Positions 42,330-51,849 of a stretch of 64,000 nt of DNA are shown in pieces (the stretch's first letter is position 1; each line of letters begins with the position of its first letter). The position numbers and the translations under genes were made by a program. Source of the DNA: an uncultured Bacteroidaceae bacterium (GTDB lineage: Bacteria > Bacteroidota > Bacteroidia > Bacteroidales > Bacteroidaceae). Location: positions 19,860 to 83,859 of the forward strand of contig CAJOLZ010000003.1 in NCBI GenBank assembly GCA_905235575.1, given 5' to 3'. Under the pieces are notes generated by a model that was not told the DNA's origin, ran no database searches, and saw only the letters and a list, made by a program, of their open reading frames with translations.

Positions 42330-44231
42330 TTACTTTATAATTGTTTTCTTTCCGTTGATGATGTATATTCCCTTCGGCAGATGCTCCGTGTAGATACGTT
42401 GGCCAGAGAGGTCATAAACCACCCGCTCGGAACGCTCGCGCACGTCAACAATGCCTGCTTCCAGAGAATAGGTTCCGACGACAACCACGTCGTGTGCCGG
42501 CATCGAAGCGGGCATCTCGCCCCATCCCTGGAAGGTGTATCCGGTCTGGGCGGGTACACTCTCAGGTGCGGTCACTTCGGCGCCATACGTTACCATGGAC
42601 GTGAGATAGACTTGATTGTCATAGGCGCCGCCGTTGAGAATATAGATCAGTTGATAGGAACAGATGCTGAACGTGCCCGTAACCGTCACGTCGGTGGCTG
42701 GCATGGTAGCAGGAATCTCACTCCAACCACTGAAAAGATGGCCTTCTTTCACGGGTTCGTCAATGGCGGTCACTGCATCGCCATACAGAATGGTCTGCGT
42801 ATCGAAGACTTCGCCATCGACAAGATATGTGAGCGTATAGGTGTTTATGCTGAACGTGCCGTTCACCTGTACGTCGTGGGCAGGCATGGTGGCAGGAATC
42901 TCACTCCAACCGCTGAAAGTGTAACCCTCGCGCGAAGGAGGCGTTACGGGCTTGATACTCGTGCCATAAGGAACAGAAACTGTATTGAAGACCTCGTCAT
43001 CGACCACATAGGTCAAAGTATAGTTGTTGAGACTGAAAGTTGCCCTCACCGTAAAATCTCCGGCCGGCATGGTCTCTGGAATCTCGCTCCAGCCACTGAA
43101 GGTATAACCCTCTTTCTGTAACGGTTCGAGTGGTATAATCTGATCGCCGACCTTTATCTTCTGAGTTGTATAGACTTTGCCGTCCACAAGGTAGGTCAGC
43201 GTGTATTTCATGTTGCTGAGAATCTCGTTATATTCATCCTCAGTGACAAGTGTCAGTTCTTCCTCCGTATCCTGCTCGACGGGGAGATAAGCTTGGTTGG
43301 CAGGCAGATATTGCGTATCGCTATAGGTAACCAAGTTGGGACTGCTGGTGACGAAACCGAGCTTCCCCTCGGATGTCACGCCGAGGACACGCATCGACTG
43401 ACTGTCGAATGCCGTTATGGCATCTGCCGACTTCGGACGCTGGTTGTTGCAGAAAAGCACGCCAGACATGAGGTTGTTCTCGAGCGGCTTGTTCGAAGAC
43501 ACCAACAGATTGAGGCGATTGTCGGACGGATTAGACGAGGAGCACTCGATGAAGACTGGCGTATAAGCAGGTATCAGCCCCGTCACCTCGTTCATGATGG
43601 CGTAACCGCGCTCCAGCCTACTTACCGTATAAGCTTTCATCCCCGATGAATAAAGACTGAACGGGAATGAGACGTAGAAAGGATAATAATACTTTTCGCC
43701 CAACTGAACATTGGGTGTTATGCCAAAATAAGAATCGTTGCTCTCGGGAGATACCATAAATACCTCCCAGTTGCGATAAGGCGATGAGCCACCGGTGCCC
43801 ACCGTTCCACGGTCCACGGCAGACATTTCTTTATCACACAGATATTTTGTAATGTTGTAAGCCGATGCACTCACAGTATAGGTGCCCTTGAATGCACCGG
43901 ACGTAATAGTGTGCACGTCGACATAACGCTGCACCATAGCATAGATTCCTGTCCCCTGCGCAGAGATGTCAAACTGTTGATTGCTCTGCTCCTCCACATA
44001 CATCACCGTGGATGGATTGGAGATGACTCTCTCCTCGCCTTTCCACAACTGAATGGCTGCGAAATCGCCCACATCACGGTTCATATCGTAGGTTCCGGTG
44101 TTGTCCGTTATATACATATAACGTTCTGTTCCATAGTTTCGGATACGATAATAACCATTGGAGGTAAACTGGGCCGAGACATTAGAAGCAACAGCTACGG
44201 AAAGGGAAATACCTATCAGGAATCTTTTCAT
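42330..44231 (-). CDS. Exported protein with four InlB B-repeat-like domains
   Basis: I start at MKRFLIGISLSVAVAS (44231), which gives a signal peptide; nine further upstream codons are open. The protein has 633 residues: an N-terminal domain of ~330 residues, then four repeats of ~65 residues, each with YTLTYLVDGKVY- and GYTFSGWSEIPxTMPAxD-like segments (Listeria-Bacteroides repeat), then a short C-terminal domain VYDLSGQRIY...GIYIINGKK resembling a type A sorting signal or its remnant. Such repeats form elongated surface stalks. Nine bases separate it from the next gene. Confidence 0.82.
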   Translation of the reverse strand: MKRFLIGISLSVAVASNVSAQFTSNGYYRIRNYGTERYMYITDNTGTYDMNRDVGDFAAIQLWKGEERVISNPSTVMYVEEQSNQQFDISAQGTGIYAMVQRYVDVHTITSGAFKGTYTVSASAYNITKYLCDKEMSAVDRGTVGTGGSSPYRNWEVFMVSPESNDSYFGITPNVQLGEKYYYPFYVSFPFSLYSSGMKAYTVSRLERGYAIMNEVTGLIPAYTPVFIECSSSNPSDNRLNLLVSSNKPLENNLMSGVLFCNNQRPKSADAITAFDSQSMRVLGVTSEGKLGFVTSSPNLVTYSDTQYLPANQAYLPVEQDTEEELTLVTEDEYNEILSNMKYTLTYLVDGKVYTTQKIKVGDQIIPLEPLQKEGYTFSGWSEIPETMPAGDFTVRATFSLNNYTLTYVVDDEVFNTVSVPYGTSIKPVTPPSREGYTFSGWSEIPATMPAHDVQVNGTFSINTYTLTYLVDGEVFDTQTILYGDAVTAIDEPVKEGHLFSGWSEIPATMPATDVTVTGTFSICSYQLIYILNGGAYDNQVYLTSMVTYGAEVTAPESVPAQTGYTFQGWGEMPASMPAHDVVVVGTYSLEAGIVDVRERSERVVYDLSGQRIYTEHLPKGIYIINGKKTIIK

Positions 44232-44241
44232 TTTTAACAGA

Positions 44242-44290
44242 AAAGCCTCTCCCCGCATTCCATTGAAGTGGAATGCAAGGAGATGGCTTT
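44242..44290 (-). terminator. Terminator downstream of the OmpA-family gene
   Basis: AAAGCC/GGCTTT (44242-44247 and 44285-44290) encloses an 8-bp stem GCATTCCA/TGGAATGC. It lies 38 bases after the stop on the minus strand and ends 11 bases before the next ATG. Confidence 0.7.
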
Positions 44291-44327
44291 AATTTATAGT
44301 TAACAATTTTCGGTTGTCGAGATTGTT

Positions 44328-45452
44328 TTACTCGGCAATACAGATGCTCACACGGTTCTTGTCGTTCTCAGCATAGGGCTGCTCTGTGTCACCCTTTGCA
44401 GTGGTGGAGATACGACTTTCGGAGATACCCTTCTGAACCAACAGGTCGTGAACAATCTTTGCACGACGCTCCGAATACATCTTGTTCAGCTTGGCATTAC
44501 CCGTACCCTTGTCAGCGTAAGCAGTAACGGTTACCTTCGATTCGGGATACTTCTTCATATAGTCCACGATCTCGTTGATCTTGGTCATCTCAGCACCAGC
44601 AACTTCGGAACCACGAATCACGAAGAAGATATCGCGACGGAGAGCTTCGCGTGCAGCGGGCTTAGCTTCGGGCTCTTTGTAAACAACCTTCTCAACAACC
44701 TTCTCTACGGGACGCTCAATCACCTTCTCAACGATGGTCTGGCAGGGAGCTTCCTTAGCAACCTTCTTGGTCACCTTGCCCAGGCGAACCTTGATGCCAG
44801 CAAGTCCGTTGAAATACCAGTCGAGGTTGTCAGCATCCTTCGAGTTGTAGTGGTCATCCAGCACGTTGGCGTTGAATTCCAGGCCGATGTCAACACGCTT
44901 GCTTACGCGGAAATCGATGTAAGCACCAGCACGGCCGGTGAAGCGTACCTTCGTGTCATCCCACAGATAGCTCAGATAACCTACGTCAGAGCCGTAGGGC
45001 AGTCCGTGCATAGCAGCAGAGACATCAGCTGCCTCGTCGTTATCCCAACCGATGTTGGCACCGAGACCAGCCAGCACACCCACGCTCACGAGACGCTTCT
45101 TGTAACCACCAATGAGGTTGGTCAGGTCCATCGTAGCATCAAGCGTAGGAGATACATAGTTCCATTTCCATTTGTACTTACCGGAAGTCAGTTTCGAGCC
45201 GCCTTTGCTCTGCCAGCCATTGACCGCCAGACGCAGACCCCATACGGGAGTGAACTGATAGCCACCGGCCACCTGTACGTTCGGACGAATCAGGTCCTTG
45301 AACTTCACTTCGCCCAACGTATACTGGCCACCGCCCTGTGCCTGAACATACCAGTGGTGGTTGAAACCATCCACATATTCTACTGCCTGCGCGGATGCTG
45401 TGAGGCATCCGGCAGAAAGCAGTGCTGTATACAATACTTTTCTTAAATTCAT
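44328..45452 (-). CDS. OmpA-family outer-membrane protein
   Basis: A 374-residue protein with a signal peptide (ending TASAQA), an N-terminal eight-strand-type barrel of ~215 residues, a charged linker rich in VEK/PVEKVV repeats (residues ~235-265), and a C-terminal OmpA peptidoglycan-binding domain (KVTVTAYADKGTGNAKLN, SERRAKIVHDLL, NRVSI). It would anchor the outer membrane to peptidoglycan. It follows the coiled-coil lipoprotein gene by 46 bases and precedes a hairpin terminator. Confidence 0.92.
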   Translation of the reverse strand: MNLRKVLYTALLSAGCLTASAQAVEYVDGFNHHWYVQAQGGGQYTLGEVKFKDLIRPNVQVAGGYQFTPVWGLRLAVNGWQSKGGSKLTSGKYKWKWNYVSPTLDATMDLTNLIGGYKKRLVSVGVLAGLGANIGWDNDEAADVSAAMHGLPYGSDVGYLSYLWDDTKVRFTGRAGAYIDFRVSKRVDIGLEFNANVLDDHYNSKDADNLDWYFNGLAGIKVRLGKVTKKVAKEAPCQTIVEKVIERPVEKVVEKVVYKEPEAKPAAREALRRDIFFVIRGSEVAGAEMTKINEIVDYMKKYPESKVTVTAYADKGTGNAKLNKMYSERRAKIVHDLLVQKGISESRISTTAKGDTEQPYAENDKNRVSICIAE

Positions 45453-45498
45453 ATCCTTAATATTTTAAGCGTTTATACCTTATTTATATATGGAGCTA

Positions 45499-48441
45499 TT
45501 ACTTCACGGTGATATAGTACTTCTTCGTAGCAATCTTTCCGTGGAAGTCAAGAGCCGAGTAAGCAACCTCGTAGGTGTAACCACTCTCGAAGCCATCTAC
45601 TGTGAACTCGCGAACGTCGCCGTCGAGTACCTCGTTCATGTTCTCGGCATCGTTGATAGCCTTGAGCTGAGCGAGACAGTCAGCATCGCCGCCCTGAGCG
45701 CTGAGGTTGCCCTTGAATACGTTGGTGATGGCCACGTGCTTCTTGCAGATGGGCACAACGAGTTCGATAGTCCATGATGTGGGAACGAAGGTGATGCTCG
45801 AGCTTACTGCCTTGGGAGCGTTCTTTGCGGTGCTCAGCAGGTGGCTGCCATCCTCGGTGCTGATGATCAGCACGGGCTGCAGACGTGCATGGATGCCGTT
45901 CAGAAGCTTTGTTGCATAGCTGTTAGCCTTGTCTACCAGACCCTTCACCTTGTCGGCGATATTGTAGATGCCGTCAACAACCTCACCCTTTGCGTCGTAA
46001 ATCTGATCCAGGAACGCGGTGCAGTCACCCAGGAAGTCGGTGATGGTGATGATCATAGTGTTCTGGTCGTCATCCACATTGTTTGCTTCGCCAATTGCGT
46101 AGGCCAGGATCTCATCAAGTGCAAGGACAACAGGAATATTAACGATAAAGTAGTCAGCACCTCCCTCTGCTAATGCCGCACCGTTGATTTCAATGGTGTG
46201 CTCTGCGCCTGTAGCATCAACGAAAATCAGGCTGTTTTTGTCATAACCCTTGTAAGTGCCGATACTCAACTGCTTGTTGATAGCGAGAGCCAGACTCATA
46301 TTCACCTGATTCTTTACTTTATCAATGTCGATGAGGTCAGCCTTGCGGATGTCGATGGCAGCGCCCTTCTCCTGCAGCTCGCGGAGGCTTGTGAAGATAC
46401 TGTGGTCGTCAATCTTGCCAGCCACCTTGCCAGCCATTTTGTCAATGAAGTCCATCACGCGCTCGTAACCCGGAATAGTAACCACCTTGAAGTCTTTCAG
46501 TGTCTCGAATGAGAGAGGCTTCAGAGCAGTAGCAGCCAGTGAGTATGCAGAGTAAACTCCGTGCTCAGTGCCTTCGCCGTCAACCCAAGTAGCCTTCACG
46601 GCATTTGCGTCGAGCTTAGCATCCATCACGAGGTCGTACATGTCACCTGCGATACCTACGAAGTTAGCATTCTGACGGTTCTTCATGATGTCGTTCACAG
46701 CGTTCTTTATGCGATCTACGTTGAAGTCAATCTTCTGAACGTTCTCGATAGCGTCAGCAGCTACAAATGCGTCAGCCTCATAGAAGCCGTTGTTGCCAGC
46801 ACGTGTGAAGCCGAACTGCAGAGTCTTGTCGCTCTTGCGCAGCGGGCTCAGCTGGATGCCACTTACAACTTCCTGGCTGTTCTCCAGCGAGAGGGTCTCA
46901 CCGGTGAAGTCAACAGTGTTGGGGTTGATGGTCACATAGAGTGTACCGGCATTGTTTTCCTCGTTTGTAACGATGGTCTCGCCAGCGGCGAAGATGGGAG
47001 TGTCTTCGATGCCGAGGATTGCAGCATCGGCAGCGGTCAGAGCCTCCTTCGGATATACATAGTTACCGGTGCGGCTTGTGGGGAAGTAAACATCCTCTGT
47101 AGCCTCGCCGTAGAATGCGATGAGCACGTTGGTGTTGATGTTGGCGGGCAGATTAACAACGCCGAATGCGGGGTTGTAGGTGTTCTGCACCTTGATGTCG
47201 GTAATCATGTTGGCCAGTGTCTCCTTGATGTTCTCAACATCTTCGGGTACGCCTGCGAGTTCGTCGAGAGCCTTTTCAACAGCGTCCACACGGCGGCTCA
47301 GGTCGTCAATCTGGTCCTGCAGCAGTTCGTCAGCCAGCTTGTATGCCAGTTCCAGGTCGTCGATGCGAACGTTGGTTGCGTCGATAGCGTCAGAGAGTTC
47401 CTTAACAGTACCCTCGAACTTCTCGGTGGTCACATAGGTATCTTCAATGGCCTTCACGCGGGTTTCGAGATCGTCGTAGAGACCAAAGATGGAGTCAACA
47501 ACCTGAGACAGGGAATCGATGTTTTCTGTATTAGCAATGACATCGAGTTTCAGTAAAGCAATCTGTGCATCGGTGTAGTCCTTAGCCTCCTGGAGGTTCT
47601 TCTCAGCCAGCACGTAGAGCGAGTCGATGCTTGCCTGCATAGAATCGGTCTTCTCCTGGAGGGAGTCAATTCTGAGGTTTACATAGTCGAAATTCTCGGC
47701 ATATACCTCAAGGATGGAGTCAATTTGGGTGATTTTGATTTCGTTAGCCTCAGCCTTTGCCCATGCTTTTGCAGCGGTATCATAGGCAGTCTTCAGCGAG
47801 TCGCTCATGGTCACGAGCTTGTCGTTGATGCCACTGATAGCGGTCTCGTTCTGCTCTGCCAGACCCAGTGCCTTTTGGGCGATACTGTCTGCGACATGTG
47901 CCAGAGCCTGTGCCTCTGCAGCAAGTGTCTCCACCTTGCCCAGACGATCCAGAACTTCAGTCAGGTCGCACTTGCAGGCTGCCGAGTCAATGGCGGCATA
48001 AATTTTGGTGATAGCCTCATTATAGACTGTCTTTGCCACATAGGTGTCGGCGATTCTGGTTTCTAAATTCTGAATCTCCTTCATAATGCGCTTTGTAGCA
48101 TCATCGAGGCTGTCGGCATTGGCCTTTGCCAAAGAGTCAACTTTGTTCTGAAGCTGCTGACGCAGATTCTTGAGCTTACCCTCCGTTTCTTCGTCACACT
48201 GAGCCTCGTGTGCCTTGACGGAATCCAAGCGATTCTTGTAGACGGCCAGAAGACTGTCGAGGTTGGCGATTTTGGCTTCCAGTGCCTCTTTCAGATTAGC
48301 GTCTTCACCGATGATGGTGTAACGCAATTCGTCGATTTGTTTCTGCAAATCATCGTCAGTGTCCTTACATGAGGTCACTGCCACACCCATGCCGGCTGTG
48401 ACAGCCAGTAACATGAGAATCTTTGAAAACTTTTTCTTCAT
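45499..48441 (-). CDS. Large coiled-coil lipoprotein, function unknown
   Basis: I start at MKKKFSKILMLLAV (48441). The protein has 980 residues: lipobox VTSC followed by KDTDDD, then ~400 residues of heptad-rich coiled coil in which segments such as LDSLLAVYKNRLDSV and IDSLQEKTDSMQASIDSL recur, then a beta-rich C-terminal ~550 residues with no family I recognise. A long rod attached to the outer membrane is likely. Lipoprotein, OmpA and barrel genes in one group suggest a surface structure. Two tandem -7 boxes lie ~110 bases upstream. Confidence 0.82.
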   Translation of the reverse strand: MKKKFSKILMLLAVTAGMGVAVTSCKDTDDDLQKQIDELRYTIIGEDANLKEALEAKIANLDSLLAVYKNRLDSVKAHEAQCDEETEGKLKNLRQQLQNKVDSLAKANADSLDDATKRIMKEIQNLETRIADTYVAKTVYNEAITKIYAAIDSAACKCDLTEVLDRLGKVETLAAEAQALAHVADSIAQKALGLAEQNETAISGINDKLVTMSDSLKTAYDTAAKAWAKAEANEIKITQIDSILEVYAENFDYVNLRIDSLQEKTDSMQASIDSLYVLAEKNLQEAKDYTDAQIALLKLDVIANTENIDSLSQVVDSIFGLYDDLETRVKAIEDTYVTTEKFEGTVKELSDAIDATNVRIDDLELAYKLADELLQDQIDDLSRRVDAVEKALDELAGVPEDVENIKETLANMITDIKVQNTYNPAFGVVNLPANINTNVLIAFYGEATEDVYFPTSRTGNYVYPKEALTAADAAILGIEDTPIFAAGETIVTNEENNAGTLYVTINPNTVDFTGETLSLENSQEVVSGIQLSPLRKSDKTLQFGFTRAGNNGFYEADAFVAADAIENVQKIDFNVDRIKNAVNDIMKNRQNANFVGIAGDMYDLVMDAKLDANAVKATWVDGEGTEHGVYSAYSLAATALKPLSFETLKDFKVVTIPGYERVMDFIDKMAGKVAGKIDDHSIFTSLRELQEKGAAIDIRKADLIDIDKVKNQVNMSLALAINKQLSIGTYKGYDKNSLIFVDATGAEHTIEINGAALAEGGADYFIVNIPVVLALDEILAYAIGEANNVDDDQNTMIITITDFLGDCTAFLDQIYDAKGEVVDGIYNIADKVKGLVDKANSYATKLLNGIHARLQPVLIISTEDGSHLLSTAKNAPKAVSSSITFVPTSWTIELVVPICKKHVAITNVFKGNLSAQGGDADCLAQLKAINDAENMNEVLDGDVREFTVDGFESGYTYEVAYSALDFHGKIATKKYYITVK

Positions 48442-48547
48442 ACTGTAAAACAATTTAGGTTATTTTTTAATTTGATTTTCAATTGGTTAACAAAATGCGT
48501 GCACGGCGCGCTGTCCCAGCGCATACACGTCGCTCGCGTATTCCTTT

Positions 48548-48568
48548 GCAAAGTTAGGGGCAAAGTTA
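48548..48568 (-). promoter_or_regulatory. Two tandem -7 boxes before the coiled-coil lipoprotein gene
   Basis: TAACTTTGC occurs twice on the minus strand (48560-48568 and 48548-48556), 12 bases apart, giving a leader of roughly 100 bases that includes a possible GCGC-rich hairpin near 48505-48525. Confidence 0.6.
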
Positions 48569-48724
48569 ATGCTTTTTTCGCGTATACACACAACATGAGC
48601 GCACAAAATCTATAGGAAATTAAGGTTTTTTAACATTCCACGACAAAAATGGCGCGGCCACAGGCCTGACGCAGGATTGGGCCGAAAAGGAAGCGGCGCA
48701 GACACACTGCAGTTCTACGCTTGA

Positions 48725-48782
48725 CGCACCACGCTGCGACGCCTGTCGCACTACGTTGCGTTGCCCGTCGCACCACGGTGCG
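48725..48782 (+). repeat. 22-base-period palindrome array L9
   Basis: Three clear cores lie at 48725, 48747 and 48769 (the last CGCACCACGGTGCG followed by TTTT), with a decayed position at 48703. Spacers are ACGCCTGT and TTGCCCGT. It lies between two outward-facing promoters. Confidence 0.9.
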
Positions 48783-48843
48783 TTTTCCGAGGGGCTCCGA
48801 TGTGCCTTTCCGTCGTCCGAATCGCAAAAAAGCATTCACTATT

Positions 48844-48876
48844 TTTGGGCGTTCCGCCGAGACTTCGTAACTTTGC
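48844..48876 (+). promoter_or_regulatory. Promoter of tyrS
   Basis: TTTG (48844-48847) and TAACTTTGC (48868-48876) are 20 bases apart; the ATG is 27 bases downstream of the -7 box. Confidence 0.72.
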
Positions 48877-48903
48877 AGCCCGAAACCTCTAAAGAACAAA
48901 CCG

Positions 48904-50205
48904 ATGAACTTTGTAGACGAACTGACATGGCGGGGCATGGTACACCAGATGATGCCCGGCACGAAAGAACTGCTGGAGAAGGAAACCGTGACGGCCTACG
49001 TGGGCATCGACCCGACAGCCGACAGTCTCCACATCGGCCACCTGTGCGGCGTGATGATGCTTCGCCACCTGCAGAAGTGCGGCCACAAACCACTGGCACT
49101 GGTGGGCGGAGCCACGGGCATGATTGGCGACCCCAGCGGCAAGAGCCAGGAACGCAACCTGCTGAACGAGGAGACACTGCGCCACAACGTGCAGTGCATC
49201 AAGGCACAGCTGGCGCGATTCCTCGACTTTGAAAGCGACGCGCCCAACCGCGCCGAACTGGTGAACAACTACGACTGGATGAAGGACTACACGTTCCTGG
49301 ACTTCGCACGCGAGATTGGCAAATGCATCACCGTGAACTACATGATGGCCAAGGACAGCGTGAAACGTCGTCTGAACGGCGAATGTCAGGACGGAATGTC
49401 GTTCACCGAATTCACCTACCAGCTGCTGCAGGGCTACGATTTCCTGCACCTCTACCAGACGAAGAACTGCAAGCTGCAGATGGGCGGCAGCGACCAGTGG
49501 GGCAACATCACCACCGGTACAGAACTCATCCGCCGCAAGCTGGGAGTCGAGAACGACGCATACGCCCTCACATGCCCCCTCATCACGAAGGCCGACGGCA
49601 AGAAATTCGGCAAGACCGAGCAGGGAAACATCTGGCTCGATCGCAACCGAACCACCCCGTACACCTTCTATCAGTTCTGGCTGAACGTGGCCGACGAAGA
49701 CGCAGAGCGATACATTAAAATCTTTACAAGTCTGGAACGCGAGGAGATTGATAGTCTCATCGCCGAGCACCGTCTCGACCCGGGTCAGCGCATCCTACAG
49801 AAGCGTCTGGCAAAGGAGGTTACCGTACTTGTGCACAGTCAGGAAGACTACGAACTGGCACTGGAGGCATCGAACATCCTCTTCGGTAAGGCTACGAAAG
49901 AAAGTCTTACAAAGTTGGACGAAGCTACACTGCTCGACATCTTCCGCGGCGTACCCCAGTTCGAGGTGGACAAGAACCTGCTTTCGGGCGAGGGCGTGAA
50001 GGCCGTGGACCTGATGGCCGAGCACACCCAATGCTTCCAGAGCAAGGGCGAGATGCGAAAACTGGTGCAAGGCGGCGGCGTCAGCCTGAACAAGGAAAAG
50101 CTGGCAGCCTTCGACCAGATGGTGACCGAAGCCGACTTGCTGGACGGGAAATATCTGCTCGTACAACAGGGCAAGAAGAAGTATTTCCTGCTCATTGCAA
50201 AATAA
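48904..50205 (+). CDS. tyrS: Tyrosine-tRNA ligase
   Basis: A 433-residue class I aminoacyl-tRNA synthetase. Class signature HIGH is at residues 43-46 and the KMSKS loop appears as KFGKT, both as in bacterial TyrRS. The tyrosine site includes [12 protein letters not shown] and [10 protein letters not shown]. The C-terminal S4-like domain ([15 protein letters not shown]) binds tRNA-Tyr. It is a single-gene unit with its own promoter, followed by the tRNA-Gln promoter. Confidence 0.97.
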   Translation: MNFVDELTWRGMVHQMMPGTKELLEKETVTAYVGIDPTADSLHIGHLCGVMMLRHLQKCGHKPLALVGGATGMIGDPSGKSQERNLLNEETLRHNVQCIKAQLARFLDFESDAPNRAELVNNYDWMKDYTFLDFAREIGKCITVNYMMAKDSVKRRLNGECQDGMSFTEFTYQLLQGYDFLHLYQTKNCKLQMGGSDQWGNITTGTELIRRKLGVENDAYALTCPLITKADGKKFGKTEQGNIWLDRNRTTPYTFYQFWLNVADEDAERYIKIFTSLEREEIDSLIAEHRLDPGQRILQKRLAKEVTVLVHSQEDYELALEASNILFGKATKESLTKLDEATLLDIFRGVPQFEVDKNLLSGEGVKAVDLMAEHTQCFQSKGEMRKLVQGGGVSLNKEKLAAFDQMVTEADLLDGKYLLVQQGKKKYFLLIAK

Positions 50206-50219
50206 AATCACACAAATTC

Positions 50220-50251
50220 TTGCAAGATAGGCAGAAAAAGCCTACCTTTGC
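50220..50251 (+). promoter_or_regulatory. Promoter of tRNA-Gln
   Basis: TTG (50220-50222), a 20-base gap, then TACCTTTGC (50243-50251), 37 bases before the tRNA. Confidence 0.75.
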
Positions 50252-50288
50252 AGCCGCAATCGCCACCACGAGGCGGTTGGGCTCGGAT

Positions 50289-50359
50289 TGGGCTATGGTG
50301 TAATGGTAGCACAAGACATTTTGGTCGTCTTAGTTCTGGTTCGAAACCGGATAGCCCAA
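50289..50359 (+). tRNA. tRNA-Gln (anticodon TTG)
   Basis: A 71-base cloverleaf: acceptor TGGGCTA/TAGCCCA, D stem GTGT/GCAC, anticodon loop TTTTGGT (anticodon TTG), T stem TCTGG/CCGGA with loop TTCGAAA, discriminator A, no encoded CCA. The U1-A72 pair is typical of tRNA-Gln. The lowest anticodon-stem pair is A-C. Confidence 0.94.
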
Positions 50360-50367
50360 CCCACGAA

Positions 50368-50407
50368 AGAAGCGGTCTTCCCACCCACGGGACAGGCCGC
50401 CTTTTTC
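50368..50407 (+). terminator. Terminator after tRNA-Gln
   Basis: GCGG...CCGC outer stem with TCCC/GGGA inside, followed by five T residues. Confidence 0.7.
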
Positions 50408-50451
50408 GTATCCGGCGAAACCCTTCCACAACATTTTCAGGGGCCTAACTA

Positions 50452-50483
50452 TTGACAAAGGCAAAAAAATGTTGTATCTTTGC
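50452..50483 (+). promoter_or_regulatory. Promoter of the miaB-folK gene group
   Basis: TTGAC at 50452 and TATCTTTGC at 50475-50483, 20 bases apart; the ATG is at 50517. Confidence 0.78.
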
Positions 50484-50516
50484 AACGCGATTTATGCGCT
50501 CGTCTGAAATCCGTCA

Positions 50517-51839
50517 ATGAAAAAACTGCTCATCGAAACCTATGGCTGCCAGATGAATGTGGCCGACAGCGAAGTGGTGGCCTCCGTAATGGGCATGGCC
50601 GGATATGACGTATGCCAGACGCTGGACGAGGCCGATGCCGTGTTTCTGAACACCTGCTCGGTGCGCGACAATGCCGAACAGAAGATACTGAGCCGACTGG
50701 AATACCTCCACAGCCTGCAAAAGAAAGGACGGCGGCTGATAATCGGCGTGCTGGGCTGCATGGCCGAACGTGTCAGAGAACGCCTCATCGACGAATATCA
50801 TGCCGACATAGTGGCTGGGCCCGACGCATATATGTCGCTGCCCGACCTGGTGGCACAGGTGGAATGCGGCGAGAAAGCCATCAACGTGGAACTCTCCACC
50901 ACCGAGACCTATCGCGACATCGTCCCGCAACGCATCTGCGGTCCGCACATCGGTGGCTTCGTCACCATCATGCGCGGCTGCAACAACTTCTGCCACTATT
51001 GCATCGTCCCCTACACCCGGGGCCGCGAACGGAGCCGCGACGTGGAGAGCATCCTGCGCGAAGTGAAAGACCTGGAGACGAGAGGATTCAAGGAGGTGAC
51101 GCTGCTGGGACAAAACGTGAACAGCTACCACGGCATCGACGCCGAAGGCAAGACGATGGACTTTCCGCAGTTGCTGCGCACCGTCGCCCGGGCCGTACCC
51201 TCCATGCGGGTGCGCTTCACCACAAGCCATCCCAAAGACATGAGCGACGACACGCTGCACGCCATCGCAGACGAGCCCAACATCTGCCACCACATACATC
51301 TGCCCGTGCAAAGCGGAAGCAACCGCATACTGGGCCTGATGAACCGGAAATATACCCGCGAATGGTATCTGGAACGTGTGGCCGCCATACGCCGAATCAT
51401 CCCGGACTGCGGACTGAGCACCGACATCTTCGTGGGCTACTGCACCGAAACCGAAGAAGACCACCGCGAAAGCCTCGAACTGATGCGCGAATGTGCCTTC
51501 GACAGTGCATTCATGTTCAAATACAGCGAACGACCCGGCACCTATGCCAGCAAACACTTGCGCGACGACATACCTGAGGAGACGAAGATAAGCAGGCTCA
51601 ACGAACTCATCGCACTGCAGAACGAACTTTCGGCCGAATGCAACCGACGTTGTGTGGGACAGGAATACGAAGTGCTGCTGGAAGGAGTGAGCAAACGCAG
51701 CCGCGAACAACTCTTCGGACGCACAGGACAAAACCGGGTGGTCATCATAGACCGCACAGGACATCACATCGGAGAAACGGTGAAAGTGCGCATCACAGAC
51801 AGCAGCAGCGCCACGCTGAAGGGCACTGTCGTCGAATAA
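50517..51839 (+). CDS. miaB: tRNA-2-methylthio-N6-dimethylallyladenosine synthase
   Basis: A 440-residue radical-SAM methylthiotransferase that converts i6A37 to ms2i6A37 in tRNAs reading UNN codons. The N-terminal cluster ligands are Cys11, Cys47 (NTCSVR) and Cys81 (LGCMAER); the radical-SAM motif is CNNFCHYC (Cys155, 159, 162). A C-terminal TRAM domain binds tRNA. It is first in a run of same-strand genes with spacings of 10-16 bases or overlaps, ending at folK. Confidence 0.96.
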   Translation: MKKLLIETYGCQMNVADSEVVASVMGMAGYDVCQTLDEADAVFLNTCSVRDNAEQKILSRLEYLHSLQKKGRRLIIGVLGCMAERVRERLIDEYHADIVAGPDAYMSLPDLVAQVECGEKAINVELSTTETYRDIVPQRICGPHIGGFVTIMRGCNNFCHYCIVPYTRGRERSRDVESILREVKDLETRGFKEVTLLGQNVNSYHGIDAEGKTMDFPQLLRTVARAVPSMRVRFTTSHPKDMSDDTLHAIADEPNICHHIHLPVQSGSNRILGLMNRKYTREWYLERVAAIRRIIPDCGLSTDIFVGYCTETEEDHRESLELMRECAFDSAFMFKYSERPGTYASKHLRDDIPEETKISRLNELIALQNELSAECNRRCVGQEYEVLLEGVSKRSREQLFGRTGQNRVVIIDRTGHHIGETVKVRITDSSSATLKGTVVE

Positions 51840-51849
51840 AGACCCAGAC

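Larger units (their letters stand above)
48442..48903. other. 462-base divergent intergenic region
   Basis: The region contains the lipoprotein leader and promoter, array L9 and the tyrS promoter. No further gene is seen. Confidence 0.6.

Noticed and set aside
48500..48530. Riboswitch in the leader of the coiled-coil lipoprotein gene
   Set aside because: Only a short GCGC-rich hairpin is seen, with no aptamer-like conserved core.
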